Shown here piece after piece: positions 36,005-44,435 of a stretch of DNA of 64,000 bases. Numbering within the stretch: position 1 is the stretch's first letter; each line of letters begins with the position of its first letter. The position numbers and the translations under genes are program-made. Origin of the DNA: JAJCYK01 sp965212195. GTDB lineage: Bacteria > Bacteroidota > Bacteroidia > Cytophagales > Cyclobacteriaceae. The notes below the pieces were generated by a model, which saw nothing but the letters and a program-made list of their open reading frames with translations, was not told the origin of the DNA and made no database searches. The stretch is from NCBI GenBank assembly GCA_965212195.1, contig CBDBUW010000021.1, forward strand, positions 186,001-250,000, in the 5' to 3' direction.

Positions 36005-36574
36005 TTACTTTGTAATTCTGTCCACAGCGAAATTTATATAGTTTTTAATCTGCGCGGGATTTTTGATTTTGCTGTAAATGGAAATACTTTGAGCAATGCC
36101 CACCAAGAACTCCGCACCTTCATCCAAGGACCGGCCTTTCATGGGGACACTATTGGCAATAGCTTTTGCGAAAAGAGCCTTCATTTCGGCGAAGAATTTA
36201 ACCACGATTTTACGAATAACGGGGTCGAAGTGTTCTATCTCCCGTACTGAGTTTACCATCATACAGCTATTGGGAATTTTACCCTGGGCAATACTTAAGG
36301 CAAACCTGATGAGAAAGGATTTCACATCAGACAAATCACTATCTGCCTGGCGCAACGGACCTAGGAATTCCCGGTCCAATTGAAGTTGATAATTTTCCAG
36401 TGACCGTTTGTAAAGTTGTTGTTTGCTTTTAAATGTAGCATATATGGAGAACTGATTGATTCCCATGTCGTGCTCCAGGTTCCGGACGGTGGTTTTTTCA
36501 TAACCTCGCTTCCAAAATGACAACATCGCCCGCTGCAACACTTCTGCCTCGTCAAACTGTTTTACTCGTCCCAT
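36005..36574 (-). CDS. TetR/AcrR-family repressor of the AhpD-like pair
   Basis: This 189-residue protein has an N-terminal HTH at about 8-50 (LSFWKRGYEKTTVRNLEHDMGINQFSIYATFKSKQQLY) and a helical ligand-binding domain. It is transcribed with, and 50 bases upstream of, two AhpD-like genes. Matching palindromes stand in front of both the regulator and the AhpD genes, so autoregulation and control of the pair can be inferred with fair confidence. The inducer is unknown. Confidence 0.88.
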   Translation of the reverse strand: MGRVKQFDEAEVLQRAMLSFWKRGYEKTTVRNLEHDMGINQFSIYATFKSKQQLYKRSLENYQLQLDREFLGPLRQADSDLSDVKSFLIRFALSIAQGKIPNSCMMVNSVREIEHFDPVIRKIVVKFFAEMKALFAKAIANSVPMKGRSLDEGAEFLVGIAQSISIYSKIKNPAQIKNYINFAVDRITK

Positions 36575-36580
36575 AGTTGA

Positions 36581-36600
36581 AACTAAGCAATTGCTTGGTT
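36581..36600. promoter_or_regulatory. Second operator, upstream of the tetR gene
   Basis: AACTAAGC (36581-36588), spacer AATT and GCTTGGTT (36593-36600) repeat the operator at 35969-35990 with a single changed base in the right arm and the same 4-base spacing. It ends six bases before the tetR start at 36574. Confidence 0.75.
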
Positions 36601-36668
36601 ATAACCAAATCTATACAACCGATCAGAGGATGATCCCGTCTTATAAGTAAGAAGTAAAGATAGAATAA

Positions 36669-37040
36669 ATGAAGACTAGGAAGGTTAGGAGTTTAACATT
36701 GACCATTGCCTTGAGTATATTCTTAGGGGGCTGTCTGGACACCTCGGAAGGCATTTTTATTCGTGTTCAGAATGAGGGTACGGCACTGGCCGAAGATCTT
36801 ATTTTGGCGGGAGAGAATTTTGGGAACCTGGATCCTACTGAATCGTCCAATTATATTCAAGTGCTACAGGCTTTTACCAGCCCCAATTACAGTTTGGTGG
36901 TAAACGGCCAAACTATCGACGTGAGTTTTATTGTACCTGGAGATCCCTTATCTGATGGTTTCTTTACTTATCGACTGTCCTTCGATCTCGATGGGCAAGG
37001 CGAAGTGATAGAGTTGGACATGCAAGTAGCTCAGGATTAA
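36669..37040 (+). CDS. Small hypothetical lipoprotein
   Basis: The 123-residue product has a lipoprotein signal with lipobox LGGC (Cys about 22) and a short beta-rich domain (about 25-123). Alternating strands such as YSLVVNGQTIDVSFIV and FTYRLSFDLDGQGEVIELDM make an Ig-like or beta-sandwich fold likely. No family is recognised. It is divergent from the TetR gene at 36574, sharing a 94-base region with the second operator. Confidence 0.72.
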   Translation: MKTRKVRSLTLTIALSIFLGGCLDTSEGIFIRVQNEGTALAEDLILAGENFGNLDPTESSNYIQVLQAFTSPNYSLVVNGQTIDVSFIVPGDPLSDGFFTYRLSFDLDGQGEVIELDMQVAQD

Positions 37041-37050
37041 CGCCCTTGAT

Positions 37051-37422
37051 TTATTTTTCTTGAACCAACGTAAGAGTGTTGAGGTCGGGATCTTTAAAAT
37101 GGGCTAAAATTCCACCCCAGGATTGTGTTTGTGGGGGGCCTAGAAAATCCACCCCTAAGCGTGACAGTTGTTGATAGCTGGTATGTATGTCATCAACACC
37201 AAAAGATACGCCGGTAAATCTTCCCACCAGCTTTGTGAATTCATCTTCATTTTGGGATAGCACCTCCAATCCCAAGTACACTGCAGGCGCCGCCTCAATT
37301 TGGGCCCACCCGGAGTTAAGATCCTTGCTAATAACATTCAGTTTCAGAATTTTTTGATAGAATTCCAGCGCTTTTTCAAGATCGCTAATAAAGATCCTGA
37401 TGGTATTTATTTTTAAACTCAT
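37051..37422 (-). CDS. Glyoxalase/VOC-family protein
   Basis: The 123-residue protein is a vicinal-oxygen-chelate (glyoxalase) domain, with the opening IRIFISDLEKALEFYQKIL and the closing LAHFKDPDLNTLTLVQ. The metal-binding His of classical glyoxalase I is not clearly present in the first motif, so it may be a binding rather than catalytic protein. It follows modA by two bases in the same operon. Function cannot be deduced further. Confidence 0.82.
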   Translation of the reverse strand: MSLKINTIRIFISDLEKALEFYQKILKLNVISKDLNSGWAQIEAAPAVYLGLEVLSQNEDEFTKLVGRFTGVSFGVDDIHTSYQQLSRLGVDFLGPPQTQSWGGILAHFKDPDLNTLTLVQEK

Positions 37423-37424
37423 GC

Positions 37425-38189
37425 TTAGATATTTTCATTTTGCGGAACCCGATATCCGTATTTTTTTAGTATGGCTACCGCACTTTCGGAGAACAAAAAG
37501 GCCTCAAATTGGTGGGATGCCTGTTTCATTTGGGGACGGTTGCTTAATAATACCATACTTTGTGCTATAGGCTTATAGTAGCTGGTATCCACGTATTTCC
37601 ATTGGGCTATTTTCGGGGCATCAAAGGCATATAACACCGATTGACCGGTAAAGCCTACCTGGGCTGCTTCAGATAGTATGAATTGATTGGTTTGTGAGAT
37701 GCTTTCCCCATAAACTAATTTGGGCTGTATTCGGTTCCATATTCCTGCCTTCTCCAAAAACGCCTGAGTGGCCTGTCCGTAAGGAGCAGTTAGAGGATTG
37801 GCAATGGCTACGTGAGTGACGTCAGGATGCAGGAGTGTTTCGGGTTTGAGTGTTAAGTGCGGGTGCTGACTCCACATGATTAACTGACCAAAGGCGTATG
37901 TTCTGGGTTTTGAATAGACCATACCGGAGTGATAAAGATCCATAGGGTATTTTACATCCGCAGAAACGAATACGTCATAGGGAGCTCCCTGCTTGATCTG
38001 AGTGGTTAGTTTTCCAGAAGAGCTGATCACGATTTTACAGGGAATCCCGGATTGATCACTGAAAGCCTTTATCAATTCAGTCATGGCATATTGCATGTTG
38101 GCGGCAGTGGCAATAACCAGCGTATTCGAGGATTCCTGAGGTTGGCAGGAGATCATTAGCAGCAGTAAGCCAAGAAATTTCAATGCTCT
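37425..38189 (-). CDS. modA: Molybdate ABC transporter substrate-binding lipoprotein ModA
   Basis: The 254-residue protein starts at the ATG at 38189; a TTG six codons upstream would fall inside an intergenic repeat. A lipobox (MISC, Cys about 15) is followed by the ModA-type solute-binding fold: LVIATAANMQYAMTELIKAFSD, IVISSSGKLTTQIKQGAPYDVFVSADV and a mid-protein ANPLTAPYGQA. ModA captures molybdate or tungstate outside the inner membrane. No ModB or ModC gene adjoins it here, so it is an orphan in this window. It is followed by a VOC gene. Confidence 0.86.
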   Translation of the reverse strand, partial: RALKFLGLLLLMISCQPQESSNTLVIATAANMQYAMTELIKAFSDQSGIPCKIVISSSGKLTTQIKQGAPYDVFVSADVKYPMDLYHSGMVYSKPRTYAFGQLIMWSQHPHLTLKPETLLHPDVTHVAIANPLTAPYGQATQAFLEKAGIWNRIQPKLVYGESISQTNQFILSEAAQVGFTGQSVLYAFDAPKIAQWKYVDTSYYKPIAQSMVLLSNRPQMKQASHQFEAFLFSESAVAILKKYGYRVPQNENI

Positions 38190-38194
38190 CATGA

Positions 38195-38213
38195 GGTCAA
38201 TTAACAATTAACA
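38195..38213. repeat. Intergenic 19-mer, copy 1
   Basis: GGTCAATTAACAATTAACA lies just upstream of modA. A copy differing at one position is at 52200-52218, in front of the DUF1697 gene. Such AT-rich dispersed sequences are common in Bacteroidota spacers; the function is unknown. Confidence 0.6.
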
Positions 38214-38571
38214 TTTAACAATTAAAAATATCCGTTTGCCATCTCATAGGTACTGAGCCGAACCATTTATTTTTGTCAATCTCAACCAATAACACCCCCA
38301 GCCTTTAACTTGAAATCGGGTGGGTGGAGGGGATCCGGAATAATTACGTCGGTCGATCAGTCCACTAGCGGCCAAAGCCTGCCCCTCCCCTGATGTTACG
38401 GCAGCACGCGGATGGTGCCTGCCTTGCCGGCAGCAGGACGCTCGCGGCCAGGCGTCCACCAAAAAATTTCCCTCAATCTCAACTGCTGATACTCAAAGTT
38501 GATAACTTAATAATGGGTGGGTGGGGGGCACCCCAATGAAATCTTGTTATTTCGACCTTTACGAGGTCTTG
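38208..38571. other. GC-rich, G-tract-flanked non-coding region
   Basis: The 364 bases between modA and the gene at 38572 contain no convincing gene; an open frame at 38244-38462 has no protein features. Positions about 38380-38460 are far richer in G+C than the surroundings and hold a CTGCC/GGCAG inverted repeat. Two G-rich stretches frame it: GGGTGGGTGGAGGGG at 38318-38332 and GGGTGGGTGGGGGG at 38515-38528, which could form quadruplexes. It may be a small mobile or structured RNA-like element, but no named family is recognised. Confidence 0.45.
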
Positions 38572-39354
38572 TCACTCTACCACGATCGCCTGTCCCAAAA
38601 CGGTAAATATCTCCACACCGGGCAGCTTGTAGCGGAGTTCTTTAAGGTCAGCAGCGCTAATGTTGGGATCTATATGGGTCAGCAGTAGACGTTTGGGCTT
38701 AATGTATTGATCCACCCATTGGGGGCCCTGATCGTCCCATAGCAGCCAGTAAGGTAAAATGGCCAGATCAATAGTTTCAAGGGGTAATTGCAATGCATCA
38801 AAAACATGTTCATACCAATCGGTATCCCCCACGTGCAATATGGATTTACCACCCATTGATATCAGGTAACCGATGTTTTGCACATTTTTGTGCAGGTATT
38901 CATTGCCGTGATCCATACGGAAGGCCTGTAATTGCATTCCCTCAAACTGGTACTCGTTTATCCGGTAATCATCATAGGGGATGGTAATGGTGTGGGCATA
39001 GCTTTTTTGTTTTAAAGGGTCTGTTACCTGCCTGCTGCCCACGACGGTCGTTTTTCGGAACCCCAAATGTAGCTGGGAACTGTAATGATCACCATGGTAA
39101 TGGGTGACCAGTGAAAGGTCCGGTACTGGATAATTTCCACCTTCGTGCAAGAGGTCTGCAACTAGTTTCTCGGAAGGAGGGAGGTAGGCTGGTTTATAGA
39201 ACTCATGCAGCCCATCGATCAATACGGTATGTTCTGAAGATTCCAGTAGCACTCCCATATTACCGGTGTAAGTGATGGTGACTTGTGCCATAGCTGGAAT
39301 CCACAGCAAAGTTATTCCTGCGAGAATTATACATCTATTTATAAACCAGGTCAT
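38572..39354 (-). CDS. Exported metallo-beta-lactamase-fold hydrolase
   Basis: The 260-residue protein has a Sec signal peptide (ending near AMAQV) and one MBL domain. The metal site is seen as THYHGDH (H-x-H-x-D-H), then FRMDHGNEY, HVGDTDW and LLLTHIDP. It looks most like the UlaG-like or arylsulfatase-type branch, but its substrate is not readable. It is exported, unlike many MBL-fold hydrolases. It overlaps the membrane-protein gene at 39351 by four bases. Confidence 0.83.
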   Translation of the reverse strand: MTWFINRCIILAGITLLWIPAMAQVTITYTGNMGVLLESSEHTVLIDGLHEFYKPAYLPPSEKLVADLLHEGGNYPVPDLSLVTHYHGDHYSSQLHLGFRKTTVVGSRQVTDPLKQKSYAHTITIPYDDYRINEYQFEGMQLQAFRMDHGNEYLHKNVQNIGYLISMGGKSILHVGDTDWYEHVFDALQLPLETIDLAILPYWLLWDDQGPQWVDQYIKPKRLLLTHIDPNISAADLKELRYKLPGVEIFTVLGQAIVVE

Positions 39355-39836
39355 AAGCTATGAAGATCTTGGAACTTCTGAAGCCACAAATTCTCGGATA
39401 GCACTGTATCTGAAACCACAAAGACAATCAATTCCAGCATAACTAATGATAGTACTTGACTTTCAACTTTTTTGATTACCACATCATTAAGCTTCATGGT
39501 AAAAATAACTGCCAATAATAAGTAATTAAAAAATCTGACCTCCCAATCTGTAAAAGGAATTGCCAATTGTGTCCATAGTAATACACCAATGATTAGATTA
39601 TAATACAAAGGTTGGGTATTATTTTTCCTTAAATTCCAGGCGGTCTTAAACAAAACAACACCTGCGATCAAGGCAAATAACCTTCCCGCGGCTAGTAGTA
39701 AATAGGCGCCGGGCATCCTCACCAATAACATATAACTTCCCACCACCCATATGGCGAATAGTAAAAACAAAATTGAGTATATGGAAGGACTTCCACTGAA
39801 CAGGTACCAAAGACTAAGCAGCAATAAGCCTCCCAA
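39351..39836 (-). CDS. Hypothetical membrane protein, start uncertain
   Basis: The called region (161 residues) starts at a TTG at 39836 and codes four or five transmembrane segments. The frame stays open upstream to 40010 through a further hydrophobic segment (IIIVVVVLSCFTLAIL, coded by ATA and GTA runs) and a basic stretch, with no ATG, GTG or TTG. It continues in the same frame as the stop of the preceding gene at 40011. The protein may therefore begin further upstream at an unusual start codon. It precedes the MBL gene with a 4-base overlap. No family is recognised. Confidence 0.6.
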   Translation of the reverse strand: MGGLLLLSLWYLFSGSPSIYSILFLLFAIWVVGSYMLLVRMPGAYLLLAAGRLFALIAGVVLFKTAWNLRKNNTQPLYYNLIIGVLLWTQLAIPFTDWEVRFFNYLLLAVIFTMKLNDVVIKKVESQVLSLVMLELIVFVVSDTVLSENLWLQKFQDLHSL

Positions 39837-40010
39837 TACTGTTCGAATTAACCATGGTGAGGGAGTTAGTTCAGTGAGTTTTAGGATAGCTAAAGTAAAG
39901 CAAGAGAGGACTACTACTACTATTATTATCCTTTCAAATAATCTGGAGAGTTTACTGCTTTGCGAGTTTGAAATTGTTATTGAAATTTGATTTTTAAATT
40001 TGCTATTGTT

Positions 40011-40406
40011 TTAGCTGGAAAGATTCCACTTCTTTGATCTCAACAGAAACCTGCCTACCCAAAAACCCAAAACCAAAGTAGCGCCACCGAGTACATCAAA
40101 CCACACTGGTCCGGAAGCCTTACCGGTTTGAATCAACCAAAAAGTTTCCAATATCACCAGCAGGGACAGCACTCCCAAGGGTATTTCCGTTTGCCGACGA
40201 ACTATTGAAAAAGCTGCGACTCCGGCAAGTACCGCTGCAAAAAAAGAACCCAATCCGGCCAACGCTAATTCTAGAGGGCCGGATTTGTACCAGCCTATTC
40301 CATGAAACATTATTTCCTGAACTAAAGTGGTGCCCAGTACCAACAGCAATTCTCCAATGATGATGGCCAGAAAGATCCGCAACAAGTTGTACCAGTTAAT
40401 AAGCAT
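40011..40406 (-). CDS. Small hypothetical membrane protein
   Basis: The ATG at 40406 gives 131 residues; a GTG two codons upstream is the alternative. Four transmembrane segments are clear (about 9-29, 45-66, 76-95, 105-124), ending in a basic tail (RFLLRSKKW). The family is not recognised. It stands upstream of, and in frame with, the next membrane-protein gene. Confidence 0.68.
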   Translation of the reverse strand: MLINWYNLLRIFLAIIIGELLLVLGTTLVQEIMFHGIGWYKSGPLELALAGLGSFFAAVLAGVAAFSIVRRQTEIPLGVLSLLVILETFWLIQTGKASGPVWFDVLGGATLVLGFWVGRFLLRSKKWNLSS

Positions 40407-40496
40407 ATTCACTTGATGATTGCCTTATTCAATATGCACATTTGAATGGGAGTGGTCAATGGTATTTACACCGACGGTAATGACATTTTCCGATTG

Positions 40497-42380
40497 TTAA
40501 TTTATTTCTAGCAATAAGGATTCTAATGGTTGCAATCCTACAGGGATCTTCCCAAGATTATCCACTACATCCAATTCGAAGGTCCGTTCACCATAAAGCT
40601 GATCTGTTATGGAAGTTTTCCCATCCCGTATATTTAAAGTCGCTATAATGTCAGGAGGGAGCAGCAGATCAAATTGTTGTGACTGTGATGGACTAAAGTT
40701 GCAGATCACCAGTAGTTTTTCCTCCCCCTTAAATCTTAAGTATGCATAGACTTGATCGGAGTAGCCTTTGGTTTGTACACGATTGTATTGGTGTACCTCC
40801 CGGTATTCTCCCAACAGTGCCGTATTGATCAAAGTGAAGTTTAAGAGTCTCCGGTAAAAATCGCGCAACTCTTTTTCTTCTGGGGACAATTGACCACCAT
40901 CAAACTTTAAGTTGTTCACCCACCGCTGATGGTGGGGTACCCCTATATAATCAAAAATTGAGGTTCGTGAGGGCTTGCCAAACCCGGCATCCTCTGCACC
41001 AGGTTCACCCACTTCCTGACCAAAGTAGATCATGGTGGGGGAGGTACTGATGGTGGCGGATAATACCATGGCTGGTTTGGCGTATTGAGCATTACCTGCA
41101 AACTGAGGACTGGCTATACGCTGTTCATCATGATTTTCCAGAAAATGGAGCATGTGATGCTCAATATCCGCAAGTCCCTCAAGGATTGTAGGGATATTAT
41201 CTGTCGAACCGTTACCTTGGATGATATGCTTCAAGGTGTCATATAATTCCACTTTGTCGTAGAGGTAGTCCATTTTTCCTAGTTGTATATAATCTCTGTA
41301 AAGCTTGGGGTTATATACTTCGGCCAGCAATAGGGCTTGATCATTTTTACTTTTAATTTGAGAATTGAGATAGCTCCAAAACTCTACAGGCACCAGTTCG
41401 GCCATATCGAAGCGAAATCCATCCACACCCAGTTTCAACCAGTATTGGGTGATATCTTTAAACTTTTTCCAGGAGTCCGGAACTTCTTGGGTCTTCCAGA
41501 ATTCAAGATGTTGCTCATACCCTTGCCGGTGGAATCCATCGGGCAGGGAGACGAAATCCTTGGTGCCGTCGGGCTGGATCCCGTAGTTGATCTTTACGGT
41601 TTCGTACCAATCATGGAAGTGGGGCTGGGACAACCGAGACCCGTTACCGGTCCATTTTGAGGGTACTTCCCGGTAATATCCATCTGCCAAAGGATGAGGC
41701 TCTCCACCCAGAGGAAGGTAACCATCTAGAGCCATCGGCACCTTAAAATTCTCATGGGGATTGTAGTAGAAGTTGTTATTGCGCCTGTAAGTAACACTGG
41801 TATCATCTTGGGCGCCAAAGTCTTTTATACCTGGGGGGTTGGTCTTTCCCTCATAGCCCCGAGCTACGTGGTTGGGTACGATATCGATCAATACCTTCAA
41901 CCCCTGGGCATGGCTGCGCTTGATCAATTCCAGGAACTCCTGAAGTCGGCGGGCAGGATCTTCAGCTAGATCAGGGTTTACATTGTAATAGTCCTTTACC
42001 GCATAAGGCGAGCCGGCCCGTCCCTTCACTACATCGGGGTCGTCGTTTGATATCCCATAATCGGAATAGTCTGTAATAACCGCATGGTGAGGAACCCCTG
42101 TAAACCAAATGTGGGTTATGCCCAAATCTTTTATTTCTTGAAGTGCTTTGTCTGTAAAATGATGAAACTTACCTACGCCGTTTTCCTCCAGGCTACCCCA
42201 AGGTATATTGTTAGATTTTGTATTCCCGAATAACCGGGTAAATACCTGGTAAATGACAATTTTCTGTTTTTCCATGTCCGGCAGCTGAGGGCTTTGGTCT
42301 GTAGGTTCTGTAGATGTTGTGTTTTGGCAAGCGACAAGCATGGAGTAGATAAACATGGTCGAGAGCAAAAACTTTATCAT
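40497..42380 (-). CDS. GH13-family alpha-amylase-type lipoprotein
   Basis: The ATG at 42380 follows AAAGA and gives a lipobox (MLVAC, Cys18); further in-frame starts at 42395 and 42452 are possible. The 627-residue enzyme is a GH13 glycoside hydrolase. Region I is LIDIVPNHVARG, the nucleophile Asp is in DGFRFDMAEL, the acid-base Glu in LLAEVYNPKLY and the third Asp in FLENHDEQRIA. A C-terminal beta-sandwich of amylase type ends the protein (VICNFSPSQSQ). It acts on alpha-glucans outside the inner membrane and is divergent from a 7TM-AraC regulator. Confidence 0.87.
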   Translation of the reverse strand: MIKFLLSTMFIYSMLVACQNTTSTEPTDQSPQLPDMEKQKIVIYQVFTRLFGNTKSNNIPWGSLEENGVGKFHHFTDKALQEIKDLGITHIWFTGVPHHAVITDYSDYGISNDDPDVVKGRAGSPYAVKDYYNVNPDLAEDPARRLQEFLELIKRSHAQGLKVLIDIVPNHVARGYEGKTNPPGIKDFGAQDDTSVTYRRNNNFYYNPHENFKVPMALDGYLPLGGEPHPLADGYYREVPSKWTGNGSRLSQPHFHDWYETVKINYGIQPDGTKDFVSLPDGFHRQGYEQHLEFWKTQEVPDSWKKFKDITQYWLKLGVDGFRFDMAELVPVEFWSYLNSQIKSKNDQALLLAEVYNPKLYRDYIQLGKMDYLYDKVELYDTLKHIIQGNGSTDNIPTILEGLADIEHHMLHFLENHDEQRIASPQFAGNAQYAKPAMVLSATISTSPTMIYFGQEVGEPGAEDAGFGKPSRTSIFDYIGVPHHQRWVNNLKFDGGQLSPEEKELRDFYRRLLNFTLINTALLGEYREVHQYNRVQTKGYSDQVYAYLRFKGEEKLLVICNFSPSQSQQFDLLLPPDIIATLNIRDGKTSITDQLYGERTFELDVVDNLGKIPVGLQPLESLLLEIN

Positions 42381-42475
42381 ATTCTTTGAATCCATACAGC
42401 AAGCAATATACGAATTGACAGTGAGTTTGGCGGTGGGAGTGCGTGCAGGCATTGATAATTTGTTATTATTAGGAG

Positions 42476-43618
42476 ATGATTGAGAAACTGGGCTTAGTTC
42501 TGCTTATTGTGGTGATCGGTCAATTGACCTTTCTGTGTTTCTTTTTGTTTACCAGTAAGCAGGGTAAAGTTCTCAGTAACCGAATATTGGGGATCTTCTT
42601 TCTGTTGTTGGCTGTGAATCTGATCGACCTATTGCTAAAGTTCAATGGCTACGATTCCTACTACCGGCCGCTGGCCTTGGTCGATGATGCCTTCGTTCTA
42701 CTATATGGTCCTTTAATATTCCTCTACTCCTACACCATAATTTATAAAGATGTAAAATGGATAAACCGGTGGTGGTGGCATTTTGTGCCCTTCATACTAC
42801 TGGCGGTCTTTATGATATTAATCCAGAATATTCATCCCGTTTCACAGCAAACTCAGATGCTGGAAGACATAGACCAGTTTCGCTTACCTAAAGCCATCTT
42901 TTTGGCCATGACCCTTACCTATTTGCACCCCCTTATTTATTTGCTGTGGTCGTACCGACTATTAGGCCGATACCGCCAATCTATCCGGCAGCAATTTTCA
43001 AATATTGGCGCTATTGATCTAAACTGGCTGGGGTTCACCCTGAATTCGGTATTGTTCCTTATGGTAGTGGCCATTTTACATTCCCTGGCGCCGGTGGTCT
43101 TCCAAACTGATTTCGCCCGGTTAAGTTTGTTGATGTTGATCATCTGGCTGCTGTTTTTTGTTAACCGCTGGCTGCTGAAAGCACTAAAGCATTCGGAACT
43201 GTTCGAGGGGATAGCCGCCCGACCTAAAGTAAAATATCGGGGATCAAGACTATCAGAGGAGGAAGGAGCGCAGCTACGGGTAGCACTGGAGCGTTATTTA
43301 AAAGACAAAAAACCCTACTTGGATGCGGATCTTTCAATCGACCAATTAGCCGGCCAAATGGGTACTTCCGCAAAAAAATTAAGTCAGGTCATCAATCAAT
43401 CCTACGGTCAGCGATTCTATGAATGGGTGAACGGACATAGGATTGCGGAGGCCAAAGAATTACTGGTTAGCCAGCCTGATCACACGGTGTTGGAGATACT
43501 TTATCAATGCGGTTATAACTCCAAATCGTCTTTCAATACCTTTTTTAAAAAATATACCGGCACCACACCTACAGCCTTCAGAATTAAAAAATTCTCTGAA
43601 AAAGGTTCGAGTTCCTGA
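42476..43618 (+). CDS. 7TM-type AraC-family transcription regulator
   Basis: The 380-residue protein has an N-terminal membrane region with six or seven hydrophobic segments (about 8-240) and a C-terminal AraC HTH (about 270-372). DNA-binding helices are visible in LSIDQLAGQMGTSAKKLSQVINQSYG and LEILYQCGYNSKSSFNTFFKKYTGTTPTAFR. These membrane-bound AraC regulators are typical of Bacteroidota. It diverges from the GH13 gene, with a 95-base shared promoter; control of that amylase is a natural inference but no operator is evident. Confidence 0.9.
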   Translation: MIEKLGLVLLIVVIGQLTFLCFFLFTSKQGKVLSNRILGIFFLLLAVNLIDLLLKFNGYDSYYRPLALVDDAFVLLYGPLIFLYSYTIIYKDVKWINRWWWHFVPFILLAVFMILIQNIHPVSQQTQMLEDIDQFRLPKAIFLAMTLTYLHPLIYLLWSYRLLGRYRQSIRQQFSNIGAIDLNWLGFTLNSVLFLMVVAILHSLAPVVFQTDFARLSLLMLIIWLLFFVNRWLLKALKHSELFEGIAARPKVKYRGSRLSEEEGAQLRVALERYLKDKKPYLDADLSIDQLAGQMGTSAKKLSQVINQSYGQRFYEWVNGHRIAEAKELLVSQPDHTVLEILYQCGYNSKSSFNTFFKKYTGTTPTAFRIKKFSEKGSSS

Positions 43619-43673
43619 ACTACGTCGATTATTAGGGGCATTATGACTTGTTTTAAGCAAAAACAACGAAAAA

Positions 43674-44390
43674 ATGGAACAAGTCAGCCTCAAAAAAGCC
43701 TATCAAACAAAAGCAATTTATCGGTGGATTCCTTTATGGGAGGTACTGGGAGTATTTGGAACAGCCATCTTTTTGCTTTGGATAGCCGGCAGTTGGTTGG
43801 AGCCCAACCCTATTATAACCCACGCAGCAGTTTGGACCACCTACCTGCTGGTGATGATCATTATCTGGAGACTTCAAAAGGGCCATCGCCAGCGGTGGGC
43901 ATTATTGGGCCTTGACTTGAAGGACAATTTCTCATGGCGAACTACTACCTTAAGATCCTTGATGGTATTTGTGGGAGCCACCTTGGCTTTCATCTTGGTG
44001 GGCATGCTAGCAGCCAATCTTGGATGGGCTCCCCAACAGGCTGATCTCAGTGGGTATGACTTTCTAAAAGGAAATCTTCCATTAGTACTGCTGTCCCTGC
44101 TGGCAGTATATATCAGCGCTTCCTTTGGTGAGGAAGTGGTATTTCGAGGGTTCCTCATCACCCGTCTTCACCGATTGTTTGAGGGGTTCTACCCGGTGTT
44201 CTGGTCGGTTTTGATCAGCGGGATAATCTTTGGATTGGCGCACTTCAGTTGGGGACTTTTAGGGATTATACAAACTGCGGCTATGGGCTGGACCCTGGGA
44301 TACTTCTATTTGCGTTACGGACGCAATTTATGGAACACCATATTGGCCCATGCTTATATGGATACCATTCTAATACTGCAAATGTACTAG
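43674..44390 (+). CDS. CPBP (CAAX/Abi) family intramembrane metalloprotease
   Basis: This 238-residue, eight-segment membrane protein has the CPBP motifs. Motif 1 is EEVVFRG (Glu153-Glu154 and Arg158), motif 2 is FGLAHF, and motif 3 is ILAHAYMDT. Related proteins include Rce1-type CAAX proteases and bacteriocin-immunity or abortive-infection proteins; most bacterial members have no known substrate. It converges with an ECF sigma gene, with 45 bases between them. Confidence 0.87.
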   Translation: MEQVSLKKAYQTKAIYRWIPLWEVLGVFGTAIFLLWIAGSWLEPNPIITHAAVWTTYLLVMIIIWRLQKGHRQRWALLGLDLKDNFSWRTTTLRSLMVFVGATLAFILVGMLAANLGWAPQQADLSGYDFLKGNLPLVLLSLLAVYISASFGEEVVFRGFLITRLHRLFEGFYPVFWSVLISGIIFGLAHFSWGLLGIIQTAAMGWTLGYFYLRYGRNLWNTILAHAYMDTILILQMY

Positions 44391-44435
44391 TAAAGTTGAG
44401 TGTGAAGTTTGAGTGTGAGATTGAGTGGTTAGCGG

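Noticed and set aside
38244..38462. 72-residue minus-strand frame in the GC-rich spacer
   Set aside because: No start context, no domain, and it follows the GC-rich patch; treated as non-coding element.
39751..39990. 79-residue plus-strand frame
   Set aside because: Antisense to the upstream extension of the membrane-protein gene at 39351-39836, which has a more protein-like reading.
43674..44390. CPBP protein as an abortive-infection defence gene
   Set aside because: The family name covers many housekeeping and immunity proteins, and no defence partner genes adjoin it.
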